Notes under the pieces: generated by a model | What the model saw: the letters and a program-made list of their open reading frames with translations, nothing else | Database searches by the model: none | What the model was told of the DNA's origin: nothing | Translations under genes and position numbers: made by a program | Part shown: positions 35,135 through 46,159 of the stretch, piece by piece | Position numbering within the stretch: the first letter of the stretch is position 1 | Layout of the letters: each line of letters starts with the position of its first letter | DNA from: Cycas panzhihuaensis | Taxonomy: Eukaryota > Cycadophyta | Direction: 5' to 3' | Length of the DNA: 64,000 bases | NCBI GenBank assembly: GCA_023213395.1 | Contig: CM041465.1 | Coordinates: forward strand, 13,330,001 to 13,394,000

Positions 35135-35440
35135 GGGGGGCCCTCTTCACTAACACCTTGAGGTTTTGATGTAACGGTTTGTAATAAGTGGTATCAGAGC
35201 CAAGACCCAAGTTCAAATCCCATGGGGGCAACATCGCTTATAGGGGTGGTGGGGTGATATGCCAAACATCGCCGATGCACAAAATGTTGTTTTGGCCGGG
35301 GCTTATGGGACGCATGAACACCAGTGAAAGTAGGGTTAGGCGAGGCTAGCCTGTTTGAACTAGAGGGGGAGGTAATGGTCTACTTGGTAGGGGTCCCTCT
35401 TCACTAACACCTCAGGGTTTTAGTGTAACAGTTCGTTACA
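35135..35440 (+). mobile_element. TRIM/SMART-like miniature LTR element
   Basis: Direct terminal repeats of about 51 bases (35135-35185 and 35390-35440) share CCCTCTTCACTAACACC and TGTAAC.GTT. The left repeat is followed by a TGGTATCAGAGC primer site (35189-35200). An AGAGGGGGAGG polypurine tract (35362-35372) lies before the right repeat. About 300 bp with no coding capacity fits terminal-repeat retrotransposons in miniature. The outer edges are approximate and I see no clear TSD. Confidence 0.72.
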
Positions 35441-35939
35441 CCCATCATTCCAACTAACTTATTCACAACCACTATCTTGACCTCCCTTAAGACACTCCTA
35501 AGCAATAAGACCTAATTTAGCCTACTTCCTTACTTTGCATTAAAGAAACCTAACAAGGAGAATTCACCTAGCTAGTTGTGCATCTGGATAACATGCTTAT
35601 CGCCCTTGATCACCTTACAATTGAGTCTACTTCCTTATTGAGTGCTAAAAATCACCCACCTTCCCCATAAAAAACCATTAATATGATTTGTTGTGTGTAC
35701 AACTCCCTTGATCCTATTGTTATTTAATTGGATCTAGATCAAGTCCCCCTAATTAATATTTAGATAAAGAATCTAATTAAATCTTTTCCCATAATGAGTC
35801 CCTTGTCTATGACTCTCCCCCTCTTTATTTTCTTTACGAACCTATTAGCTCCCTTGTCTTGGACCCTAAGTTAGATTAAGACCTACATGGCCCTTCTTTT
35901 ATTCTCATCACCACAAGGCTTTGCCTTACTCCCATTAAA
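35441..35939 (+). other. Element D remnant between insertions
   Basis: No clear domain. The stretch lies between protease and the pre-RT region of D and continues directly at 43588 once copia B is removed. The last five bases (TTAAA, 35935-35939) are the left TSD of copia B. Confidence 0.5.
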
Positions 35940-36251
35940 TGAAGGAAGGATGGATCTAGGAGATAAATCACTCACATGCACATAATGGCAATGAAGAATG
36001 AAAAAGAAGATGAAACAAGATATGAGAGCAAGCTTGGAGGTGAGAATGAATAATGACTCCCTCCTTGAGATTTCACCTTTTATTATTGAGGGTGACCATT
36101 AGGATTAGGATTTTCTCGCCTAATGACATGAACCTGAAACTACATCTAAATACACATAAAGTATATTTCATTAAGAGACTAATGCTAATAATATATCCTA
36201 AGGTCACATAATTAATCTACACAAATGACCTTGATACATTAACCTCTTTCA
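35940..36251 (-). repeat. Copia B 3' LTR
   Basis: 312 bp, TGAAGGAAGGATGG...CTCTTTCA in genomic orientation, same length as its partner. The polypurine tract (AAGGGGGGGAT on the minus strand, 36252-36262) stands directly inside. Confidence 0.93.
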
Positions 36252-36799
36252 ATCCCCCCCTTAATGGTAGAAGGTCATTTTTAGAAAATCTATTCTATGA
36301 GGTCTTCATTTGAGCCTCATTATTACATTGAAATTCTAAATGACACTTTTGTGGGAATTCCCTCATGGGGAATAAAAACGCATGAACTTTCTAAGATCTA
36401 TAGCCCCTTTTATAAATCAAAATGACTAAGGTGGCTCTTTGATGTAGCCTGATAGCCAAGTAGCTTAAATATGTGGCTTAATCTGCTAAGTCTCCATATA
36501 CTATTTGGTCATCCCCTATTCCCTTTTGGGTTTTCACAGGTTTTAGTTTTCTAAAACAAGTACAACCCTTATCCTTTTGTGCCCACATGGGGTTTTCATA
36601 AAGAGGATGGAGCAAAGACTTACTCTTATTCTTTCGTGCCCACAAGGGGTTTTCACGAAGAGAATAGTGTATGATGATCCCGTTGCCATCTTCTTTGATC
36701 AATCAAAGATGGAGGCCCGAAGGCTGAGCTACCTTCAGAACTATTTAAACTTCACCTTTTGTAGTGGTTTGGTGAAGATATCAGCCACTTAGTCTACTG

Positions 36800-37450
36800 T
36801 GGGACAGTAATCTAATTGAATTGTGCTGTCATGAATAAGTTCTCTAATCTTGTGGACTTTCGTACTTATGTGTTTGGTACGATTATGAAATATAGGATTT
36901 TTTGCCATACAGATTACTAATTGATTATCCATATAAAGACTTGTAGGACTTGTTTAGGTGATATTCAATGTTTCCAATAATTTTCTCAACCATATCACCT
37001 CTTTTCTGGTCTCAAAAGCAATAATGTATTCAACTTCAGTGGTTGAATATGTAACTATCTTCTACTGTCTAGATCTCTATGATATTGGTGCTGTTCCAAG
37101 AAACATTACATACCTAGACATAGATCTTCCTGTATCTTTATCTCCTACAAAGTCTGAGTTTGTGTATGTAGAAAGCTTTAAGTCTGAATTAGGTTTATAC
37201 AATAGACCATATTTGTTGGTTATCTTAAGGTATCTCAACACTCGCATTGCTACCTGCCAATGGTTCTGCTTAGGATTTATCATGTAACAAGTAAGAATAC
37301 CGACAGAGTGTATAATATTAGCCCTTGTATTGGTAGTGTAGATAAGACTACCTATAAGTTTCCTGTAGAGTGTTGCATCTGCCTCCCTAGTGTCACCTTC
37401 AACTGAGAGTTTGGTGTTAGGATCCATAGGTAATATCATTGGTCGAGCAT
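36800..37450 (-). pseudogene. pol: Copia B RNase H and RT end
   Basis: Minus-strand frame 37439-37077 reads YRKLIGSLIYTTNTRANIIH (RT end) and DLKLSTYTNSDFVGDKDTGR, the first Asp block of copia RNase H with Asp changed in context (YTNSDF for Y.DSDW). Toward 36880 the remaining RNase H part is recognisable only in pieces (QAIIALS/TEVEYI-like around 37020, then a DNQ-like block). These are the last coding domains before the LTR. Confidence 0.82.
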
Positions 37451-38340
37451 CTTCTAACAGGAACTTGGTTAGAAGATTATTGATGTATTTTCTTGGGAGA
37501 GGAAATTTTTTCCATTCTTTTGTGTTACTTCAATTCCTAATTAATATTTCATCAAACTGAGGTTAGATAATTCAAACGTTTTGCTAAGGTCCTTTTTTAG
37601 CTAGCTTATTGCCTGTTTACTATTACCCATTACTAGCATGTCATCTATAAAGATTATGAGATAAGTGACTTTATCCTTATGGCGCTTGATGACTAACATT
37701 TCATCAATATCTTGATAGTCACAAACCTCGTATCCAAGTTGCCTCATCCTTTCAGACAACTTGGCAAACTAAGCGCGAGGGGCTTGTTTAAAGCCATATA
37801 AGGACTTTCTGAGCCTGCAAACCTTATGCTCTTGACCTTCAATCTCATATCCTTCTAGCTGAGCCATGTAAATTTCTTCTTTAAGATCTCCATTGAGAAA
37901 TGTAATCTTAATATCGAGTTGGTGGATTTTCCAACCCTATTGAGTAGCTAGGCCATAAGAGTTCTAATTGTAGGCCACTTGGTTGTAGGTGCAAAGACTT
38001 TAGTGTAGTTGATGCCTTCCCTTTGTGTAAATCCTTTAGCTACCAACCTCACCTTATGTTTTTCAAGGGTGTCGTCTGATCTATATTTATTTTTCAACAC
38101 ACATTTATTTTGAACTACCTTTCTGCCAAGTGGTAGATAAATGAGCTCCCATGTACCATTCTTGATAAGAGATTGGTACTCTTTGTTCATAGAGTTTCTC
38201 CAAGCTATATGCTTTACAACTTCTTGGTACACTAAGGGCTCTTCATTAAGAGTAAGGTGTAATTCTATTGGTTCAAGCTCAGTATATAATGATTCCTGCA
38301 TCCTTGCTCTATGGGCACTTCGAGTGCCAGTTTTGCTCAC
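37451..38340 (-). pseudogene. pol: Copia B reverse transcriptase
   Basis: Copia-type RT, minus strand. It opens near 38210 with HIAWRNSMNKEYQSLIKNGT, WELIYLPLGRKVVQNKCVLK and VRLVAKGFTQREGINYTKVF, then the palm region. The catalytic box is FIDDM (about 37640-37654) where most copia elements have YVDDM. Stops near 37940 and a frameshift break the frame. The 38340-38610 part before it is a Ser-rich linker (GTSTSSSQNNHFNEH). Confidence 0.87.
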
Positions 38341-38699
38341 CTCATTTGGTCATATGTCCTTATTGAGCCGGCAGGCTTCTCGAGATCCTCGAGTTAGGAA
38401 TGATGTCCTCATTTCCCCAACTTCTTGGTTCTTATCATGTTCGTTAAAATGATTATTTTGTGAGGAGGATGTTGATGTACCTAAGGAAGATGTTCCTTCT
38501 ACCACTGTTTTGTCTTTGTGAACTAAAGGTGGAGAGGATGGTTCTTCTATAATGGCTTTGCCTTTGTCAACTCTATTATCTTCAAAATATGGTGCTGAAT
38601 GTGCACTCATTTATTCAGAGTCACAACTTGTATCCTCCAAGGCTCTATTGTCAGCTTCTAAAATTTGGAGTAATTTATGTCTGTCTCACCCCCCCCCCA

Positions 38700-39664
38700 A
38701 ATTTTAGAATCTGAACATCATACTTGATAACATTGTTGTAGCAGCGTGAGGGTACTATGGAGTCTAATTTAAGTAACTAATCCTCTCTCTCTACAAAAAC
38801 AACATCTCTGGTAACGATGATTTTTTGTTATAAAGGTATGAAGACCTTATACCCTTTCTTATCCATAGGGTATCCAACAAAGATGCCTTTAAGTGCCCTT
38901 GGCTAGAGTTTATTTTGATCTGCATCCAGAATATGGGCATGGCATGTAGAGCCAAAAATTCTAAAGTAGTGAATAATGGGGGCTTGTCCTGACCACTTTT
39001 TATTAGGTGATTGTACTTCCTTTAGTGGGCTAACAACATTGATACAATAAATAACTATCCAGATTACTTCAGCCCATAGATAGGTAGGTATATTTTTATA
39101 TATTAACATAGCACAAGCCATGTTCATGATTGTCCTATTCATGCACTTAGCAATTCCATTTTACTGTGGGATACCTGCTACTATTATTTGACGCTTGATG
39201 CCATTATCTTGAAGGTAGATTTCAAACTCATGTAAGCTATATTCACCACCATTATCAGTTTGAAGACATTTGAGTTGATAACCTAACTCTTGTTTAGTGA
39301 GGGCTTTGAATTCCTTGAATATATGGAATGCTTCATCTTTCTTGTGTAGAAAAGCTACCCATAATTTTCTACTGAAATCATCAATGAAAGAGATGTAATA
39401 TAGCTTGCCCTTCAGTGAAGGAATGGGCATTAGCCTGCACAAATTAGAGTGTACCAATTGTAATGGATGGATCGATTTCTACTGACTTTTGGGAAAAGGT
39501 TGTCGATGAGATTTGGCAATGATATAAGCTTCACATTTAAAGGGCTTTGAGGAAAACTTTGGAAGGTTTGGAAGAGTATTAGAAAGATCTCTAAGTCTAT
39601 CAAAGTGAACATGGCCCATACGAGCATGCCAAAGAGTTTCTGGTGACAATGTTGGATGGGTCAA
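38700..39664 (-). pseudogene. pol: Copia B integrase
   Basis: The pre-integrase region (39664-39479) has LWHARMGHVHFDRLRDLSNT with the first His pair of the HHCC zinc site and a C-terminal Cys (FKCEAYIIAKSH). The core (39457-39161) has ISFIDDFSRKLWVAFL (Asp) and CLQTDNGGEYSLHEF (Asp). The Glu expected in 'NG.AER.N' is Lys in NGIAKCMNRTIMN (near 39135). So two of the three catalytic acids are kept. The core end runs to about 38890. Confidence 0.87.
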
Positions 39665-41290
39665 GATGGAATTAAATATAAATTCTTCATCGACACAAGG
39701 GCTTTGGGCACAATAGGCTACAAAAGATGGAGAGTTATTCAGTCAAAAGAGTTTGCCAGAGAGATGTCCAGTCAAAACCACCTGATTAGTTGGAGGGTGA
39801 ATGACCTTAAGAGTCTAGTCATTTACGGTTATACTTAGATCAAATCCATGAGAAACAAGTGTAGATAAAGAGAGTAGGTTTTGTTTGAGATTGGGTATGT
39901 ATAAGACATCAAGCAATGTAAAATCTTTTAAGCCTGGGAGTTTTAGGCAAATGTTACTAATTCCTTCAACACGTTGTTTTGATTATCATCCATGTGAACA
40001 ACTCCATGAACATTTAAGCTAAATGTTTGATATAGACTACAATTGTATGTTATATGTTAAGTTGCTCCTGTGTCCATGATCCATTGTCCATCGATTGAAG
40101 CCACACTATTAGCAATTCCAATAGGGCTTGGCATTGATGAAGGGAATTCACAAGTGATATATCCACACTAAGCTTTAAAATATCTCTTTGGTTGGTCAAT
40201 GGCATTTGATGCTGAAGATCACTCAATTATTTAAATGTGTGCTTGTACAAAACTTGCACCACTAAAGGATTCTTCATAAGTTTCTTCAACATTCTAAGCT
40301 CCATGTTTTGGTTGAAACTTGGCCAACTTATAAGTGGCAGTTCTGTAATCTTTTGCTAAGTGTCCTTTACGGTTATACCGATCACACATAATGGTTGGAT
40401 TACCAGTCCCTGAAGAAGTGTTAGTTTGGCCTAACTGTCTTGCTCTTTGTTGAGGTAGCCCTTAGCCTTGAAACTATTGAGGTTGTGATTGAGGGTTTGA
40501 TTAACCTTGTAGACAATTTCCCATATTTCTTCCTCTTCCTCTTGCTTGGTTATTTCCTCTGCTATAAGAGGGACCTTGATTTTTTGTGTAGCAAACTTCT
40601 TCTTCTACCTCAAAGATTGCATCTAGAAGAGAGTCAGAGGCTACATAGTTTGTATCAAAGGTCTTATCAAATTCTATAAACTTCTCGGTAAGTGCTTCAA
40701 AGTTGAGTGTCTTCAATGTTCCACTAGATTGAAGACTTCCAAGCAAGTTTTTATAATTGGGGACATGTAAATATGACTAGATCAAAAATGCCCAAGTGAT
40801 GAATTGGGTCTTAAAGTCTTTATCAATTACCTGTTTGATTGGTCGAAGGAGATTTATTGTCTCATGAGCTCGTCCCTTCTGCATTTTTAATTTGTTTATT
40901 TTCAAAATAAGATGAACAAATTCTAAATCCTACTTTATATCAAAGTTCTTTCTAAGAACTTCTAGGATCTTCCAAGTTATATCATGTTCCTCTTCATTTA
41001 TCAAGTTGTGCAAGGAGTGATCAATGACCAACAAAATTCCTGCACGAATCTTTTCATCATCTATCTTCCATTATAGTTTAGCTACAACATCTGTAGGAGT
41101 TGTTGGGGTAGATCCACTAGAAGTAGTTGTTGTAGTCATTACTGGTATGCTAGGTATGGGCTACAGGTGGGCTCTCCAAAGGCCTTCATACTTTACGGCA
41201 TTTTTAATTCCAGTGTACCATATATCCCAATTTTCTTTGCCTTTCAATATGCAGTTAACATTTTGCTTGAATTGAGATGACATGGTGATG
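39665..41290 (-). pseudogene. gag-pol: Copia B gag and protease
   Basis: Minus strand. The protease signature WIMDTGATxHIT is at about 40090-40050. A degenerate zinc knuckle (CDRYNRKGHLAK) lies near 40390-40355 with Cys-to-Tyr changes. The frame 40746-40501 (FEALTEKFIEFDKTFDTNYV) and the upstream gag domain up to 41283 (a start near MSSQFKQNVNC) resemble copia gag, with the W.....F......L..D region broken by shifts. Confidence 0.8.
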
Positions 41291-43257
41291 ATAAAGAAGT
41301 AGAAGAAATGATAGAAGTATGTGCCACTGACACATGTGGCTAGTATACCTAGTGCAATAGGGATGTAGAAATGATTGTTATGATGAGAAGCAAGTAATGA
41401 TTAACTATTTTTCAATAATTATATAAAAAATGAATATAAGTAATGATACAAGAATGAGGCCTAATGTAGAGCTAGCAAAGAGTGATAATGTGTCATGCCA
41501 CTAACCTCTCACTTATATCCAAATGTAGGTGAGGTTTCAATGCCTAACGCTTCTAGTATATGATTAGGGCCTTCACCCGTGACACATGCACTTATGCTTG
41601 GTGATAAAATCCAAGTCACAGTGGAGCCCAGGTACTCCCAGTCCTCACCCAGTTCACCATTGAGCAGCTATATACCTCCTCTAAAGAGTTAAACGATACT
41701 GTGTATCCCATGACTATGATAGATATTGGACTAGGTTAATTTTAATCTTGCATTAAGGTTTTCAGTTTTCCTGAGTGGTTATTAGGATTATCCCTAATTG
41801 GAGGCCGTAGGTATGGCTAACCTGACCCTCCACCACTATTTCGGTTAAGACCAGACCCAGTATAAAACTCACACCTCCCTTAGGGCCTAGATTTCAGCCA
41901 ACCTTGGTCTATTTCAACCAAGGAAAGTGTGCACACAAGTCAATAACTGGCAGTATAGATTATACGGATGAGATTCCTTTTAGGAATGGTGTAAGATGTT
42001 TCTGTATAACTGAAAACTAAAATAGAAACTTGCCAAATATGCTTGCTTACTTTATTATTGTTACTACTTTTGTGATGCTTTGTTGTTGCTACTGCTTTTG
42101 TGATTTTTTACTGTTGTTGCTTCTTTTATGATGCTTTATTCTATGTGTGCAAATAGAAAAGCATACTAGATTTAGTAGGGGAACCAGATGTTGCTTCCGA
42201 TCCAAGGTTTCCCTTGCTTTAGTATAATGTTTCCAAATATGATTTTGGAAGTTTTGATACAAAATCCATAATGGGCTAAAAAGTAGATCAACTTGCCACT
42301 AAAATGATGATTTTTCTAAATCTATATGCATGTCATTTTGCCCTATTTTGTGATTTTTTCATAAAATTTACAAATAGTGATAAATGGGTAATTTTTTAGA
42401 AATTACAAATATGAAGGCCTAAATGATGAAATATGAATTTATGACAGAAGGAAAAAGTGTTTAGAATATTGTTTCTAATAGAGTGATGAAGTCATATTTC
42501 AGAAAAGGCACAAAAACATTTCTGCCCCAAAAAGCACCAAAGTAAAATCATGCCAGATCAACTATCTCAGAATCTAGACTTCAATATGTCAAAAGTTATG
42601 TTTTGATATGTAAATTAACTTTCCCTTCTACACCATTTGCAAAATCTACCAAAACCTTGCCTAAAATACCCTTGCAAGATCCTTTGTGGGGTTGAGTATA
42701 CAAAATCAGCAACTGTGAGAAAACTGCATAGATCTCACTAACCAGTGGATGAAATTTAATGAGATTTATCTTAAAATGATATTAATACATAAATGTACTA
42801 GATCCCTTAATAAAACTTTCATATCTTCAACTTATAATTGAAGGATTTCATTAGGAAATGTGCTTTAAATAACTTATCTACAAAATTTACCCTTTTTGCC
42901 ACAGCCAAAACTCATTGTTGTAGGCTGAATCTAAAGTTTCTCTAGAATACAAAAATGATCCTCTAGTGAAGGTGACCTTGCATGCCAAATTTTATCAAAT
43001 TATGAGATGGTCAAATTTTTATAAAATTTTGGGCCTTTAATGCTCGGGATTGTTCCTGTAATGAGCGGCTTCAAAAACCTATATTCTTCACCTCTGAATT
43101 TCTAAACAGATGGAAAAAATAACAACATGCAAAATACTATAATTTTATGCTCTCAAAATGTTAAAAAAATAAGGAATGCTCTCTCAATACTTCATATTCA
43201 AGGTGAATGAGAGGCAAAATGACTCCATGCAAGTGGAATGGACTGAATAGATCCCTT
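41291..43257 (-). other. Copia B 5' leader
   Basis: About 2 kb between primer site and gag with no recognised coding sequence. It is AT-rich from 42200 on. A long leader in a copia element is unusual and may contain further decayed insertions; I see none. Confidence 0.5.
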
Positions 43258-43260
43258 TCT

Positions 43261-43275
43261 AGCTTTGATACCATA
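43261..43275 (-). promoter_or_regulatory. Copia B primer binding site
   Basis: On the minus strand the bases next to the LTR read ATATGGTATCAAAGCT, that is TGGTATCAAAGC, one transition away from the initiator-Met site. Confidence 0.8.
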
Positions 43276-43587
43276 TGAAGGAAGGATGGATCTAGGAGAT
43301 AAATCACTCACATGTACACAATAGAAATGGAGAATGAAAAAGAAGATGAAACAAGATATGAGAGTAAACTTGGAGGTGAGAATGAATAATGACACCCTGC
43401 TTGAGATTTCACCTTTTATTATTAGGGGTGAGCATTAGGGTTAGGATTTTTCTGCCTAATGACATGAACTTGAAATTATATCTAAATGTGCATAAAGTAC
43501 ATTTCATTAAGAGACTAATGCTAATAATATATCCTAAGGTCACATAATTAATCTACATAAATAACCTTGATACATTAACCTCTTTCA
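43276..43587 (-). repeat. Copia B 5' LTR
   Basis: 312 bp, matching 35940-36251 without gaps. The TTAAA duplication follows at 43588. Confidence 0.93.
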
Positions 43588-44086
43588 TTAAACACCTCTA
43601 CTCTAACTCTTGTAAATATTTACACTACCACCTTGAGTGGGAATTTGATAAGTGTATGAACCCCTCTATTAAAAGACTCAAACCTCCCATCATATTCAAA
43701 ACCATTCATGAGGTTTTGTACTTTCAGAATGATGAAGTACTACTCAAGCATTTAGCAAGGGCATCTCCAATATCCCTGTAAATTAGCATAAGTTATGGTT
43801 TTTAAAATGTCTTGCCCCTAAATCCTTCCTTATTGATCTTAACTTTATGAAGTCTCCCTAAAATCCATGCATTGACCAAACCCCTCCTCACTTTGAGGAA
43901 GGCAATATCTTTCTCTTAGGAGAGGCCATGGATATCATCCTAGCCCTTAGCAAAATCATCAAAATTAGAGCCAAATACTCCCCTAATGAGGTGTGTGAAT
44001 ACATTGCTTTGTTTAGGGAATTTTAAGACATCTTTGCATATGACTATGTTGATATAAAGGGCATAAGCCCTAAGATCATCACCTAC
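43588..44086 (+). pseudogene. pol: Element D: pre-RT remnant
   Basis: Reads as the segment before RT in this family: NDEVLLKHLARAS (compare DDEALLEHLAGLT in E3), then FEEGN-like, ILALSKIIKIRAKYSPNEVC, F...FxDIFAYDYVDIKGIS and PKIITYY. At about 44087 the similarity to pol stops and the similarity to the family's LTR start begins, so RT through second RNase H is absent. Confidence 0.82.
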
Positions 44087-45439
44087 TATTTCCCAGCTTC
44101 TGGGAACAACATTGATATGATAGCACAAGTAAGTATAAGTATGCATCTTCATCTTCGTTTCCTATCACATTTATTATGCTATTTTATTTTATGTGATGCA
44201 TTGATAAATTACTAGATGTATGCTTAATTGACTTGCTTAGCTTGCTTGTGCCTTCTTTCATGCTAATGATGACTACAACTCTAGTCCATTGTCCTTAGAG
44301 CCCCCCATGTCGATCCATCAATTAGAAAGGAAACCTATTTACATCCCTATAACTCTCTTTTTAGGCCCATTCTTGTTCATTTGGTCCCATTTCTCCCCAA
44401 TAACTACTGGCCACCCTTCATTTCAGGTTTTGGGGCTAGCTTTTGGGAGTTAGAGTGGCCTTAGGATAGGGTTTCGACCCCTTTTAAATAGTTTTTTACT
44501 ACACCGCTATAATTTTTTGTATAAAAAGTGGTACTACAGAGCAATTTATGATACCACAAATACATCTATGGTACCATAGATTTGTTTATGGTATGATTAT
44601 TGTAGCTCCTAGTCATGATTCCAACAACTAAATGGCTCTTTTTCTGACCTTTTTTGGTAAGCCTAAGGCACCACATTAGCCTAGGTCTACTCGGTACACC
44701 CTAGGGAATCTCATTGGACCTCCAATGTCATTTTTTATTCAAGTCTTCTTAAGATTTAAATCTTTCTCCTTAGCTCCATCCATGGTTTTGGGTAGTAGTT
44801 TATCCAACTTATGGGTACAAAACCACCACCCTCTCACCTTGTTTTCTCTTATAAAACCCCTTTAATTTGAGGGTAGGAAGATAGATCTTCCATTCTTCTT
44901 ACAATATTAAAATGTTGTTAAAATTAGGCCATAACAACCCTTCTACTCTTGATACAACTTGCATGCTTTTAGAGCTAAGGTGAAGAAGTTGGAGATTAAC
45001 CCTAGTAAAATCAAGGGAGCATTAGAGAGCTTTACATTAGGTTGCCATTGCTTCTTATCTCCCCATTAGATTGGGTATCCCTCATCCTACCTTGGTTTTC
45101 CATTTTATGAGACTCCTTCTTATTGTTTCCCTCCTTAAATTGTTATTATTATATTACATAACTAGGGTTGTATAGATTTGGTAGTTTTTCCTTTCATTAT
45201 AATAGTAGAAGAGAGGGTTGGATTTGCTTGATCTCTCCTTCCCTTTTTACATACACCTTCTATTGAGTTACAGGTTTATGCTGGCAAAGCTCTCCTTAGT
45301 ACACCTAAGGAAACTGCTTTTGTAGGGGACACCACACCATTTTGAGACCTCCTTACCTCTCTTTATTTCATATTTGCTATCATTACCATCTCACTATTTG
45401 ATATGTATATATATATAGGCTCAATCTTTATGTTATTTT
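44087..45439 (+). repeat. Element D LTR fragment
   Basis: It begins TTTCCCAGCTTCTGGGAA, matching the LTR start of E3 (TTTCCTGGCTTCTGGGAA), and continues with AAGTAAGTATAAGTATGC as in E2. It holds an 18-bp perfect palindrome ATCTATGGTACCATAGAT (44564-44581) and a TATAAAA box (44850-44856). Copia C cuts it at 45440, so its end is not seen. Similarity beyond the first 80 bases is patchy. Confidence 0.72.
44564..44581. promoter_or_regulatory. Palindrome with GGTACC core in the D LTR
   Basis: ATCTATGGTACCATAGAT is perfectly self-complementary. It lies some 270 bases before the TATAAAA box and has the same GGTACC centre as the E2 LTR palindromes, though the arms differ. Confidence 0.75.
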
Positions 45440-45821
45440 TGTTGGAGAGAGGGTATATAAACAAGAATTAAATGTAAATAAAAGAACCATTCAAAACCAT
45501 AAGGAAGTACACCACATCTGGCAAGTAGAAAACCCCTTTAGGGGATAAAAAAACCACCTCAAAAATAGTAATAATATTATAATAATAATGAGTGCACATT
45601 TGAATAGATTGAGAATCTCATCCTCCCTCTCATACTGATCATCTACCTACATACCAACATAATGTTGCCTCCCAAATCTTCCAGCCAGACAATGTATGAA
45701 AGATTCTAGAATAAATGGGAGAGTAGTTCGTTGATTTAGACAGTTGGACAAATCATTAAACTTTTATAATAAGATAAATAAACTTAATAATAAAAGATAA
45801 CATTGGAGTTTAATACTAACA
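45440..45821 (-). repeat. Copia C 3' LTR
   Basis: 382 bp starting TGTTGGAGAGAGGG and ending TAATACTAACA in genomic orientation. A polypurine tract (AAAGGGGGA on the minus strand) lies directly inside. The partner LTR lies beyond the right edge of the window. Confidence 0.82.
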
Positions 45822-46159
45822 TCCCCCTTTAAAATTATCTTTTGTATAATATATGACATAGAAGATAAAAAAGGTTTTCAGCATGTTGATCCCCCTTTGA
45901 TGGAGACTGCTTTTATCTTTAAGAAATCAATGAGCTTTAAAATATTTACTTTAGTTAATGACTTTATAAGAATATATGCAATTTACACATCTATAGGACA
46001 ATGAGACAAGTGAATAGTTTCATCATTTACAAGGTTTATGTATAAAATGTTGATGTAATTCTATATGTTTTATCCTTGAATGGGCAACTAGATTAGTAGC
46101 AATAGATATGACTCCTTGATTATCAACATTAAGTTCAATGGATAAGTTAGGAAATAAAC
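45822..46159 (-). pseudogene. pol: Copia C: RNase H C-terminal part
   Basis: The minus strand reads NLSIELNVDNQGVISIATNL then VAHSRIKHIELHQHFI, the last block of copia RNase H with its catalytic Asp (DNQ). The domain is cut by E3 at 46159 and its first part resumes at 62741. The last five bases (TAAAC, 46155-46159) are the left TSD of E3. Confidence 0.88.

Larger units (their letters stand above)
35940..43587 (-). mobile_element. Copia B: complete Ty1/copia element
   Basis: A 7.65-kb element with two 312-bp LTRs (35940-36251, 43276-43587), a perfect TTAAA duplication (35935-35939 and 43588-43592), a primer site and a polypurine tract. On the minus strand the order gag, protease, integrase, RT, RNase H is the copia order. 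I count about 25 differences between the LTRs by eye (about 8%). All frames are broken. It is inserted in element D. Confidence 0.94.

Noticed and set aside
38688-38698. C-run as a functional site
   Set aside because: A simple homopolymer in a decayed copia linker; also a common place for sequencing error.
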